Assembly (NCBI GenBank): GCA_002753515.1
Contig: PEAK01000019.1
Span: forward strand, 1-63,548
Reading direction: 5' to 3'
DNA from: Magnetococcales bacterium
GTDB lineage: Bacteria; Pseudomonadota; Magnetococcia; Magnetococcales; UBA8363
DNA: 63,548 bases
Each line of letters begins with the position of its first letter. Positions within the stretch are counted from its first letter, which is position 1. The translations under genes and the position numbers were made by a program. Under the pieces are notes generated by a model. That model was not told where the DNA came from. It did no database searches and worked only from the letters and a program-made list of their open reading frames with translations. Below, piece by piece: positions 21,242-29,283 of the stretch.

Positions 21242-21448
21242 ATGCCAATTATCCAATCAAAACCAACCTTCAGCGATTCTGAAAATGTGTTGATCCCATA
21301 TTTCATCAAGGGAAACCGGGTGGTTTTCAACATTTCCGGCAACAAGTATCGGTTGTTGGTGAAGATAAACGATCCCCATGGTGTGGTGTACATTCGATTT
21401 ATCGGAACCCATGCCCAATACGATCAAATCGATGCGGAGACCGTGTGA
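21242..21448 (+). CDS. HigB-family toxin, apparently N-terminally truncated
   Basis: About 68 aa. The C-terminal two thirds match HigB mRNA-interferase toxins of the RelE superfamily: GNRVVFNISGNKYRLLVKIN and VVYIRFIGTHAQYDQIDAE. Full HigB proteins are usually about 95-105 aa with an N-terminal helical part of about 30 residues, missing here. Upstream in-frame sequence runs straight into the eno terminator. The ATG at 21242 abuts aaaggg with no normal spacing, so translation may be poor. Its stop overlaps the higA start by one base, the usual toxin-first order. It could be a decayed toxin kept with a live antitoxin, or a short variant. Confidence 0.6.
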   Translation: MPIIQSKPTFSDSENVLIPYFIKGNRVVFNISGNKYRLLVKINDPHGVVYIRFIGTHAQYDQIDAETV

Positions 21449-21840
21449 TGGACGTTCATCCCATCAAGACCGAACTGGACTACAATGCAGCGTTAGCAGA
21501 AATAGAGCGACTCATGGATGCCGACCCTGATACAACGGAAGGAGAACGCCTGGATCTCCTTGTTACCCTAATCGAAGCCTACGAAGCGAAACACCACGCC
21601 ATTAATCTTCCAGATCCCATTGAAGCCATCAAGTTCCAAATGGAACAGATGGGTTTGAGCCGCAAGGAACTGGAACCATTTATCGGCAGCCGGGCACGGG
21701 TAACTGAGGTACTCAACCGTAAACGGAACCTCTCGCTGGAAATGATCCGCCGCCTTCATGAGGGTCTTAAAATTCCTGCCGATGTACTCATACAACGTTC
21801 TTTACCAGGGCTGGGAGTTGTCGTGGGTACCGAAGATTAA
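21448..21840 (+). CDS. higA: HigA-family antitoxin, XRE-type HTH protein
   Basis: A 130-aa antitoxin and DNA-binding protein. The N-terminal region (TELDYNAALAEIERLMDADP) and the segment LPDPIEAIKFQMEQMGLSRK followed by the Cro/C1-type HTH (ELEPFIGSRARVTEVLNRKR) are characteristic of HigA partners of HigB toxins. It would neutralise the toxin and repress its own operon. The ATG overlaps the toxin stop in a TGATG arrangement. The next gene converges from the other strand after 83 bp in which I see no clear terminator. Confidence 0.88.
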   Translation: MDVHPIKTELDYNAALAEIERLMDADPDTTEGERLDLLVTLIEAYEAKHHAINLPDPIEAIKFQMEQMGLSRKELEPFIGSRARVTEVLNRKRNLSLEMIRRLHEGLKIPADVLIQRSLPGLGVVVGTED

Positions 21841-21923
21841 CCCTGCGTTCCACTGCCACCATTTCAAAGTTCAATAAATGGTTGCGAATTGATTAAGTTT
21901 GCGCCATGGACAGTCTCTATATT

Positions 21924-24065
21924 TCATTCTGCAACACGACCGAGTTTCCTTCGATCACAAATTTTTTGGTAGTTTTCCCGGTTGGGCAGGATAATAAGAA
22001 ATTCAGCACCTTCCATCTTTTCCGGTGTGGAAAAAACCGTGATTTGCCCGGCGTGGTCTTCGATGATTCCTTGAACGATTGAGAGTCCAAGCCCCGTCCC
22101 TTTGGTTTTACCCTTGGAGGTGTAGAAAGGGTCAAATATTTTCCCCTGTGCCCCCGGGAGAATTCCAGGGCCTTGATCCTTGACCCGGATCCATACATGG
22201 TCATCCAACATTTCGGCATGGACAGTGATCTGTTTCGCCCCAGTGATATCCATGTTTTCCATCGCATCCATGGCATTGTTGAACAAATTGACAAAGACTT
22301 GTGTCATTTGCTGACGATCACATATCACCATAATAGTGGTTGGCACATCAATCTTTAAGGAAAATCCCTTCTTGATACGATACTTCAACAGGTTGCCAGC
22401 ATCTTGTACCGGATCCAACAACCGGCATTCCACCTTGTCGGTTTCCATTCCGCCCCGGGAATAGGCTTTGAGGCTATCGACAATTTTAGAGATACGGCGA
22501 CTGCCGTCCAGCATGCCGTCGAGTGTCGCATCAACTTCCGTCAGAAACGCACCAACACGACCCGTGGGATCAAGATGCTTGTTCTGATCGAGGATGGGAC
22601 GACTTATATTCCAGAATTGTTTGAGAAAGTCGATATTGCCGGCGATAAAGGAATTGGGATTGTTGACTTCGTGGGCCATGCCCGCGGAAAAAGTCCCCAA
22701 ACAAGCCAATCGTTCGGCATGCGCCAATTGTTTGGTACGCGTTGCCACCATGTTTTCGAGGTAATCCTGGTGGGTTTTCAACGCATCTTCAGCGAACTTT
22801 CTCTCAATCAGACTGCTCAAGGCATTGGCGATACTCCCCAGGAAATCCGCATCGCTGGTATGGCGACCATGACAGGATTGGAAATAACCCGTCAGGACAC
22901 CGATGACACGACTTCTGTCGCTGGAACAGATGGGAATGGCATAGTAATCGTTGTCGTCCAGGGAATGACTGTGACGACTGCTCAACTCATTGTCATGGAG
23001 ATTGCGGGCCTGAACCATTTCCCTTCGTTTGAAGGCTTGTCCACACAGACAAGATCCGATCTCCACATGCTGACACGATTCGATCGCTCCATCGGGCATG
23101 TTGATATGGGCCTGCATGACCAGTTTTTCTTGGTTGGTATCAACAAGAAAAATACATGCCCCCAGGATTTTTCGATTTTGAACCGGGAGCCATGCCCTGT
23201 TGACCAATTCTTCCAGGACTTGATGGAACAGCGTGTTGATGGGTTTGGAACCTGAAGATATTTCCAAAATAGCAGCGACGGCATCAAGTCTGGCATAGCC
23301 CTGGGTCAAAGAATCCATGGCCTCTCGAAGCTGGGTTTCCATTGCCGCAAAAGATTGATCAAGCTGTTGAATTTCATCAACATTTCTATCTATGACACGC
23401 AAGGATTTGCCTGTTTGATTCATGGAAAAGCGCGCCGTTTCCTGGACCAGGTGTAACAACGGTTTGCCAACCAGGCGATTGCCGAAATATAAGAAGACAA
23501 CCCATAAAAACAACGTTTTGAGACTGGCGAAAAAAATGATCGACCAGAACAACTTGTTAACCCGGGTAAAAGCGATATCGGAATTGGAATAAAAGATCAC
23601 CCGACCCAGTTTTTCCTGTACTCCCGATTCCGCAGGAGCCGCCAGATCAAAGTGGTGATCAAAAAGGTTGGCGGCAAACCGGGGTGGCGTTTCCGGAACT
23701 TTGACCATGTCCAGGGCGACAATGTCCCGCTCTTTAATGTCAATCAATCCCTTTCGGGCGATAAAACGGCTGTTGGGATCGAGGATGCTGACGCCAACTA
23801 CCTCCGGCAATTGCAGGATGCTGTTGATGGTGACATCCAGTTGCGCCAAATCAACATGCCAGACATTGTTGGATAACGTTTTTTCAAACAGCGGCTGATA
23901 GGTGACAAGGGTTTGAACAACTTCTTCAGTTTCCCTGGAATATTCAATCCACATTTGCACCGCCGTCAAAATCACGGTCGCCAGACAATACGTGCCAAAC
24001 ACCATCTTGAGCAGTTTCATGCTGATGGAGTGTTTGATGGCAACGGTTCGGGTCGGGTTGGTCAT
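21924..24065 (-). CDS. Membrane sensor histidine kinase with periplasmic loop and GAF domain
   Basis: A 713-aa inner-membrane kinase. TM1 is at about 17-38, a periplasmic sensory region runs to 172, and TM2 is at about 173-194. A HAMP-like linker, a GAF domain (about 260-420), a short coiled coil, a HisKA dimerisation helix with phospho-acceptor H465 in GMAHEVNNP, and an HATPase_c domain (QVFVNLFNNAMDAM, VKDQGPGI, GTGLGLSIV) follow. This resembles the HATPase class of ZraS/NtrB-like sensors. The gene overlaps the upstream binding-protein gene by 4 bp (ATGA), so the two are probably a sensory pair. No response regulator lies beside it. Confidence 0.92.
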   Translation of the reverse strand: MTNPTRTVAIKHSISMKLLKMVFGTYCLATVILTAVQMWIEYSRETEEVVQTLVTYQPLFEKTLSNNVWHVDLAQLDVTINSILQLPEVVGVSILDPNSRFIARKGLIDIKERDIVALDMVKVPETPPRFAANLFDHHFDLAAPAESGVQEKLGRVIFYSNSDIAFTRVNKLFWSIIFFASLKTLFLWVVFLYFGNRLVGKPLLHLVQETARFSMNQTGKSLRVIDRNVDEIQQLDQSFAAMETQLREAMDSLTQGYARLDAVAAILEISSGSKPINTLFHQVLEELVNRAWLPVQNRKILGACIFLVDTNQEKLVMQAHINMPDGAIESCQHVEIGSCLCGQAFKRREMVQARNLHDNELSSRHSHSLDDNDYYAIPICSSDRSRVIGVLTGYFQSCHGRHTSDADFLGSIANALSSLIERKFAEDALKTHQDYLENMVATRTKQLAHAERLACLGTFSAGMAHEVNNPNSFIAGNIDFLKQFWNISRPILDQNKHLDPTGRVGAFLTEVDATLDGMLDGSRRISKIVDSLKAYSRGGMETDKVECRLLDPVQDAGNLLKYRIKKGFSLKIDVPTTIMVICDRQQMTQVFVNLFNNAMDAMENMDITGAKQITVHAEMLDDHVWIRVKDQGPGILPGAQGKIFDPFYTSKGKTKGTGLGLSIVQGIIEDHAGQITVFSTPEKMEGAEFLIILPNRENYQKICDRRKLGRVAE

Positions 24066-24871
24066 CTGTCAATACTTTGAAAATTTTCCTTGTCCAACCA
24101 GCGCTGATACAAATCTTCCAAATCTTTCCGGGTTGCGGGGATCAGGAAATGCCGCCAAAAATATTGATGCCGGACCGGGGCGACATGAATTTTGGGGGCT
24201 GATTCGCGAACAGCGTCATCGCTGGTCAAAAAATAATGGATGGTGGATGACGGAAGCAAGATGACATCCAAGCGTTTCAGCAACAACATCATAATATTAT
24301 CACGTTCGTGATTGCCATCGACCCGTTGAATATGGCCCTTTGTAACCAGATCGTCAATGCCTACGTATTGGTGACCCCGGATGCCACCGAAACGCAAACC
24401 ACGCAGTGATTCCGGCGTTTGATAGTCCACAGGGAACTCCTTGAGGGAGATGATGGCGTTGGAATCCTCAAACATTTTCAACCAGCGGAAACCGTTCTCC
24501 GATGTGCCGCCAAATCCCCAGGAGGGATTCACCCACAGAACGCTCCAATCATCACCACAAGGGGCCGAGGTCGGTGGTGTACACTGTCCCTGGATCCATG
24601 GTTTCAACTCCAGATCAAGGCGGCTGCGTGGCACAATGCGAACTTGAAACCGCCACTTTCCGGCGGCCAATTCGGTCAACGATCTGGCCACGTCAAAGGT
24701 CAACCCCTGCTCGGGACCGGTCACAAACGGGGGATGGTTGTGATAACTCAGCAGGTGAATGGTGGGCGGAGTCTCCATCCCGTGGGCACGAACCACCATG
24801 AAAATAAAACACAGCGCCAGGAGTGGAACCGGTAACCGGGCCATGGGGCGCAGGGAACGAATGGGTATCAT
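24062..24871 (-). CDS. Periplasmic substrate-binding family 3-like protein
   Basis: A 269-aa exported protein with an N-terminal signal segment (PVPLLALCFIFMVVRAHG) and a solute-binding family 3-like fold: IHLLSYHNHPPFVTG...GLTFDVARSLTELAAG at the start, LRGLRFGGIRGHQYVGIDDLV in the hinge region. No ABC transporter permease or ATPase is adjacent. It is coupled by a 4-bp overlap to a membrane histidine kinase with a periplasmic loop, which suggests that it presents a ligand to the sensor rather than feeding a transporter. The start has AGGG 6 nt upstream. The ligand is unknown. Confidence 0.8.
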   Translation of the reverse strand: MIPIRSLRPMARLPVPLLALCFIFMVVRAHGMETPPTIHLLSYHNHPPFVTGPEQGLTFDVARSLTELAAGKWRFQVRIVPRSRLDLELKPWIQGQCTPPTSAPCGDDWSVLWVNPSWGFGGTSENGFRWLKMFEDSNAIISLKEFPVDYQTPESLRGLRFGGIRGHQYVGIDDLVTKGHIQRVDGNHERDNIMMLLLKRLDVILLPSSTIHYFLTSDDAVRESAPKIHVAPVRHQYFWRHFLIPATRKDLEDLYQRWLDKENFQSIDR

Positions 24872-24914
24872 CGTAGGCCCTATTCACGATCATGCACAGC
24901 GTTTGCCTCATTGG

Positions 24915-25172
24915 TCAGTGCAAGGTGGGTGATTCCCGCTCCTTTTCAACAAAAGCCATCAACACCTTGAGGGCCTGTTCCCTTTTACCCGCTTCATCTA
25001 CAAAGGAAAAGTTCGTTCGCCACCCGTCCGAACCGTTCAAATGTTCAATTTCCCGGACAAGCTCATCCATCGCGGGACTCTCCGTCAATCCATCCCGGGT
25101 TTGCACTTTCAGTTTGTCCAATATTTTTAATATGGCTTCGAGTCTTTCCTGCTGTTCTTCATGATCTGACAT
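24915..25172 (-). CDS. Small helical protein of unknown function (85 aa)
   Basis: A small, charged, largely helical protein (starts MSDHEEQQERLEAILKIL) with no signal peptide or recognisable domain. AGGATAAAGC supplies a good ribosome site about 9 nt before the ATG. It is the first of three co-directional genes, 43 bp upstream of the periplasmic binding protein. It may be an accessory cytoplasmic component of that sensory unit, but nothing in its sequence says so directly. Confidence 0.65.
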   Translation of the reverse strand: MSDHEEQQERLEAILKILDKLKVQTRDGLTESPAMDELVREIEHLNGSDGWRTNFSFVDEAGKREQALKVLMAFVEKERESPTLH

Positions 25173-25415
25173 GATGCTTTATCCTGAAATGGTCATGATG
25201 CCAATCCTTGAACCATAAAGATCGGCCCCCTGCAGACGTAAGGGTCACATCCTTACGAATCCCTCCCCTCTCAAGTCCCTATTGTGCGGGATCACCGTTC
25301 AGGAAACAATTATTTTTCTTGCCAATGATTTTCAATCACAGCTTTGACCCACGTCGAAGCCAACACAGTGTTCCACCCGCATCGGTTCCCGTTCCAGGGT
25401 GGACTTCGGAAACAC

Positions 25416-26795
25416 TCAGACCGCTTTGGCAATCATCAAGGTGGCCAGGGCACAGGAAGCCATGCGCGCAAAGGCATCCTCCGCATGGGTCGGGAGAATA
25501 ACCGGCACACGGGTGCCAATAATAATGCCAGCCCCCTTGGCATCGGCCAAATGTTCCAACTGCTTGGCCAACAGGTGGGCCGATTCCAAATCGGGAGCCA
25601 CCAATATGTCCGCCTGTCCCGCTACCGGTGAATTGAGCTTGCTGTATTTGGCCGCTGAAGGGGAAATGGCCGAATCAAAAGCCAAGGGTCCATCCAGAAT
25701 GCCCCCCTTGATTTGATTGCGCTCCGCCATCTTACACAAGGTAGCGGCATCGATGGTCGATGGCAGGGCGGCGCTGATTTCATCGGAAGCGGCTAAAATG
25801 GCCACCTTGGGCGGCACATGCGCCACTCTCCAGACCAGATCGATGGCGTTTTGAATGATATCCCTTTTATTCTCCAAGGTGGGAAAAGGGGTGATCCCGG
25901 CATCGGTGATGTAAATCATCTTATCGTAGGTGGGAACATCATAGGCGAACACATGGCTGGCCCGTTTGTCGGTTCGCAGGCCCGTCTCGGGGTGCAATAC
26001 CGCCTGAAACAACTCCTTGACCGGCAAACTGCCATTGATCACGGTTTGCACATCCCCCTGCCGGGCCATGCTGACCGCTCGACTGGCCGAGGCATGACTG
26101 TGTGGCGTATCGATAATTTCCAGGGTATCCATATCCAGGTTGGCTTCCATGGCCGCTTGACGAATCCGTTCCTTGGGGCCAACGAGTATGGGATCGATAA
26201 TGCCCGCCCGGGCCGCCATGAGTACCCCCTCCAGAGCCATGGGGGAAACGGGGTGGACGACCACAGCTTTCACAACGGGCATCTCTTTGACCTGCATGAG
26301 CAAGGCCGTCCAATGCTTTTGTCCCATCATGCGAATTTCTGGCAAATGGGGCACGGGTCGGGAAATTTTATGGCTGGGCGCCAGGACGGTGGCCTCGCCG
26401 GAGATCACCACCTCCTGTTTCTGGTTGGTACACAAACATTCAAAGGTGACCCGCCTGTTTTCCGTATTTTTCTGCAATACCCTCAAGGTGACCCGCACCA
26501 CATCCCCCAACGTTACCGGACGCTTGAACTTGAGGGTTTGTTCGAGATAGATCGTCCCGGGACCGGGCAGTTGCGTGCCCAGCACCGTGGAAATCAAGGC
26601 TCCACCCCACATGCCATGGGCAATAACCTCGTGAAAAATGCTTTTTTGCGCATAATCATCGTCCAAATGCGCCGGATTGACATCCCCGGACATGATGGCG
26701 AACAGATGGATGTCGTCGCGTGTCAGGCGCCGCTCCAGAAAACAGCTATCGCCAACCTGAATTTCATCGATGGTTTTGTTTTCGATTTGCGCCAT
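25416..26795 (-). CDS. Bifunctional MaoC-like enoyl-CoA hydratase / phosphate acetyltransferase
   Basis: A 459-aa fusion. Residues 1-145 form a MaoC-type hot-dog domain (GDVNPAHLDDDYA followed by AHGMWGGALISTVLG), which hydrates enoyl-CoA. Residues about 155-459 are a phosphate acetyl/butyryltransferase domain (VHPVSPMALEGVLMAARAG, GPLAFDSAISPSAA, ADILVAPDLESA, GTRVPVILPTHA), which interconverts acyl-CoA and acyl phosphate. This fusion is known in several proteobacteria, where it often sits with acetate kinase and fabI. Here fabI is 5 bp upstream but no acetate kinase is seen in the window. It acts in the cytoplasm in acyl-CoA or overflow metabolism. Confidence 0.9.
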   Translation of the reverse strand: MAQIENKTIDEIQVGDSCFLERRLTRDDIHLFAIMSGDVNPAHLDDDYAQKSIFHEVIAHGMWGGALISTVLGTQLPGPGTIYLEQTLKFKRPVTLGDVVRVTLRVLQKNTENRRVTFECLCTNQKQEVVISGEATVLAPSHKISRPVPHLPEIRMMGQKHWTALLMQVKEMPVVKAVVVHPVSPMALEGVLMAARAGIIDPILVGPKERIRQAAMEANLDMDTLEIIDTPHSHASASRAVSMARQGDVQTVINGSLPVKELFQAVLHPETGLRTDKRASHVFAYDVPTYDKMIYITDAGITPFPTLENKRDIIQNAIDLVWRVAHVPPKVAILAASDEISAALPSTIDAATLCKMAERNQIKGGILDGPLAFDSAISPSAAKYSKLNSPVAGQADILVAPDLESAHLLAKQLEHLADAKGAGIIIGTRVPVILPTHAEDAFARMASCALATLMIAKAV

Positions 26796-26800
26796 GGGTA

Positions 26801-27562
26801 TCAGTCCACGCTGTGGTAGCCGGCATCGATATAAACAATGTTACCCGTGAGACCACGAGCGGCATCGCTGGCCAAGAACGCCGCCGTCGCCCCCACATCC
26901 TCAAGGGTGACCAACCGTTGCAGCGGCGCTTTTTCCACCGCTTTCGCCATCAACACATCAAAATCCTTGATGCCCGATGCGGCACGGGTTTGCAATGGTC
27001 CGGGCGACAGGGCGTGAACCCGGATCCCTTTGGGCCCCAGTTCCGCCGCCATGTATTGGGTGGTACACTCCAAAGCCGCCTTGACGGGACCCATGATGTT
27101 ATAATTTTGCACCACCCGCTGCGATCCGAAATAGCTGATCGTTTGCAGACAACCACCCCCGGTCATCAGCGGCTCACTCAGTTTGGCGAGACGGATGAAC
27201 GAATGACAGGAAATATCCATGGCGGTCAAAAAACCGGCTTTGGAACAATCAACCACCCGTCCATGCAGGTCCTCCATCGGAGCAAACGCAATGGAATGAA
27301 TCATGAAATCCAACGTTCCCCAACGCGCCTTGACCAAAGAAAATACCGCGTCCAGATGCTCATCCCGGGTGACATCACACAGCAGGGCCGTGGCATGGTT
27401 CAAGGCCGGCAGGAGGGGTATGACAAAAGATTCGGCTTTGGCCGTTCCATAGGTTACAATAACTTCCGCCCCCTGATCTACCATGGCCTTTGCACAGCCA
27501 AAAGCGATACTGGCCTGGTTGGCAATACCGAATACCAAACCACGTTTTCCTTTGAGATACAT
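26801..27562 (-). CDS. fabI: Enoyl-[acyl-carrier-protein] reductase (NADH)
   Basis: FabI, 253 aa, which reduces trans-2-enoyl-ACP in the last step of each fatty-acid elongation cycle. The nucleotide-binding segment GLVFGIANQASIAFGCAKAM, the QDVTRDEH-type CDVTRDEHLD strand and the YNIMGPVKAALE catalytic Tyr-x6-Lys are present, as is LSPGPLQTRAASGIKDFD. GAGGAG lies about 9 nt before the ATG and overlaps the stop of the upstream FmdE-like gene. It sits 5 bp before the MaoC-Pta fusion, so it is co-transcribed with acyl-CoA functions. Confidence 0.93.
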   Translation of the reverse strand: MYLKGKRGLVFGIANQASIAFGCAKAMVDQGAEVIVTYGTAKAESFVIPLLPALNHATALLCDVTRDEHLDAVFSLVKARWGTLDFMIHSIAFAPMEDLHGRVVDCSKAGFLTAMDISCHSFIRLAKLSEPLMTGGGCLQTISYFGSQRVVQNYNIMGPVKAALECTTQYMAAELGPKGIRVHALSPGPLQTRAASGIKDFDVLMAKAVEKAPLQRLVTLEDVGATAAFLASDAARGLTGNIVYIDAGYHSVD

Positions 27563-27574
27563 GGGTGGGTCTCC

Positions 27575-28159
27575 TCAGACTTGAAACACGGTGTGGGTTC
27601 CGCCATCCTGCAAAATATCCAATACCCTTTGCCGCCAGACTCGGGCGAACTCCAATTTTTGCGCCGTTGTCGCACGATCCGCAAGTAAAAGCGGCAGGAG
27701 TTCCGCAATTTTGGGGGATGGAGGAAAAGCATGCGGGTTATACTGCAAACGTACCTGCTTTCCGGTCGAGAGTCTTTCAAAAAGAAAAGATTGCGACATG
27801 GCCGCCTCTTCACGAAAGCGCATCAGGTTCATGCGGTTGAAATGATCTCCCAACCCTTTGAAACCATTATTTGCGGCTGCTCCGGTCACCAGTGTCAGGA
27901 TTTGCGTGATGGGGCCGATCACCCCCGCATCCACCGGATCGGGAACGGTGATGGCGATATCTCCACGTTGCGGCATGGCGTCGGGATAGAGCAGTTCCAA
28001 AGCCCGCTTGGCCATTAAAAAGGCCCCGGCAATCGTCGGACAGGCATGACCGGATAATTTGACGACATCGTCAAAGGTATAGGTGAAAGGCTCCCCCCCG
28101 GCCCCCAAAAAATCGGCCAGGGGGTCGTAACACGTGATCGCGGGTGTTTTTGGAAACAT
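27575..28159 (-). CDS. FmdE-like domain protein of unknown specific function
   Basis: A 194-aa cytoplasmic protein. The segment VVKLSGHACPTIAGAFLMAKRAL (H38, C40) with the following PDAMPQRGDIAITVPDPVD resembles the HGHxCPG core of FmdE, the formylmethanofuran dehydrogenase subunit E family; the domain also occurs as stand-alone proteins in bacteria. A C-terminal basic segment follows. I chose the ATG at 28159 (AAGG about 8 nt upstream) because the longer reading overlaps the preceding kinase gene. It is 31 bp after that gene and 12 bp before fabI. A role in one-carbon, metal or acyl metabolism is possible but unproven. Confidence 0.7.
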   Translation of the reverse strand: MFPKTPAITCYDPLADFLGAGGEPFTYTFDDVVKLSGHACPTIAGAFLMAKRALELLYPDAMPQRGDIAITVPDPVDAGVIGPITQILTLVTGAAANNGFKGLGDHFNRMNLMRFREEAAMSQSFLFERLSTGKQVRLQYNPHAFPPSPKIAELLPLLLADRATTAQKLEFARVWRQRVLDILQDGGTHTVFQV

Positions 28160-28190
28160 GGCTTTGTGCCTTGTTGAACGATACCTGGAC

Positions 28191-29279
28191 TTAAACGGGC
28201 AAAAACAGCGTGATAATGGTGCCGATTTCCGGGGAGGTGTCCATGCGGATGGATCCACCCAAGGTGGTGACGATCAAGCGGGCCGAATAGGTTCCGAGAC
28301 CCGTTCCAGATCGTTTTCCCGAGGTGACATATTTTTCAAAAAAATTGTCCCGAATGGCCTCGGGGACCATGATCGAATTTTGTATTTTGACAACTGCCGG
28401 ATTGCCGGACTCCAGGCGAATGGTGATGGACTCCTGGTTGTGATTGGCCTCAGTGGCATTTTTAATCAGGTTGGAGAGCATGGAATAGTAAAGCAGCTCT
28501 TCACCCAAAACGCAAAACGTTTGTCCCGGCACTACCGGTTGCCCTTGCACAAAAATGTGGGGCGACCGATACCGTACCTCGGTGAAAATACGACCAATCA
28601 CTTTCAACAGATCCACCGCAACAGGCTGCAACGGATAGGTCCCCTGCTCCATTTTCAACATGTCCAGGGAACGATTGATCATCTCCAATATTTTGTAGGC
28701 GGCGCGTTCCTGCATGGCCAATAATTTTTTGTATTCCGGCGGTATGGAATCAACTTCCAGCATCAGTTGCGTCGCCCCGAGTATGGCGCTCAAGGGCCCC
28801 TTGAGATCGTGCCGGGAAATGTTCTCCACCGTCTCGCGCAAGACCAACATGCGTTCCAGTTCGGCGTTGCGTTGCGCCAGTGAGGCTCGGGCCTGCTTGA
28901 GTCCCAGATGGGTCTTCACCCGGGCCAGAATGATGGCGGGACGCATGGGCTTGAGGAGATAATCCACCGCCCCCATATCCAATCCCCTTTTTTCGTCATC
29001 ATCGTCGCTCAGGTTGGTGATGAAAATCACCGGTATGTCACTGGTCAGCGGATCGGCCTTGAGCTTGGCACAGACCTCGTAGCCCCCCATGCCGGGCATC
29101 TGAATGTCCAACAAAATCAGGTCGGGCTTGGGATCCGATATGGCGCGCTGCAAAGCCTGCTCCCCATTCATGGCCACTTTGATCTGATAGTCATCCTTCA
29201 ATATTTCATTCAACACATTGATGTTGACGCGTTCATCATCAACGATCATGATTCTTGCTTTGGACGCATTCATGGTCAT
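28191..29279 (-). CDS. Response regulator-histidine kinase hybrid (REC-HisKA-HATPase)
   Basis: A 362-aa soluble protein. The N-terminal receiver domain has the acidic pocket MIVDDE and phospho-acceptor D58 (LILLDIQMPGM); the conserved Lys lies in YLLKPMRP. A coiled linker leads to a HisKA-like helix with H157 (ENISRHDLKGPLSAIL) and an HATPase_c domain ending in GTGLGTYSARLIV. There is no sensor domain, so it is probably controlled by phosphotransfer to its receiver. The start lies 4 bp after the stop of the Hpt-containing hybrid kinase, which is the obvious phosphate source. Confidence 0.9.
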   Translation of the reverse strand: MTMNASKARIMIVDDERVNINVLNEILKDDYQIKVAMNGEQALQRAISDPKPDLILLDIQMPGMGGYEVCAKLKADPLTSDIPVIFITNLSDDDDEKRGLDMGAVDYLLKPMRPAIILARVKTHLGLKQARASLAQRNAELERMLVLRETVENISRHDLKGPLSAILGATQLMLEVDSIPPEYKKLLAMQERAAYKILEMINRSLDMLKMEQGTYPLQPVAVDLLKVIGRIFTEVRYRSPHIFVQGQPVVPGQTFCVLGEELLYYSMLSNLIKNATEANHNQESITIRLESGNPAVVKIQNSIMVPEAIRDNFFEKYVTSGKRSGTGLGTYSARLIVTTLGGSIRMDTSPEIGTIITLFLPV

Positions 29280-29283
29280 GCCG

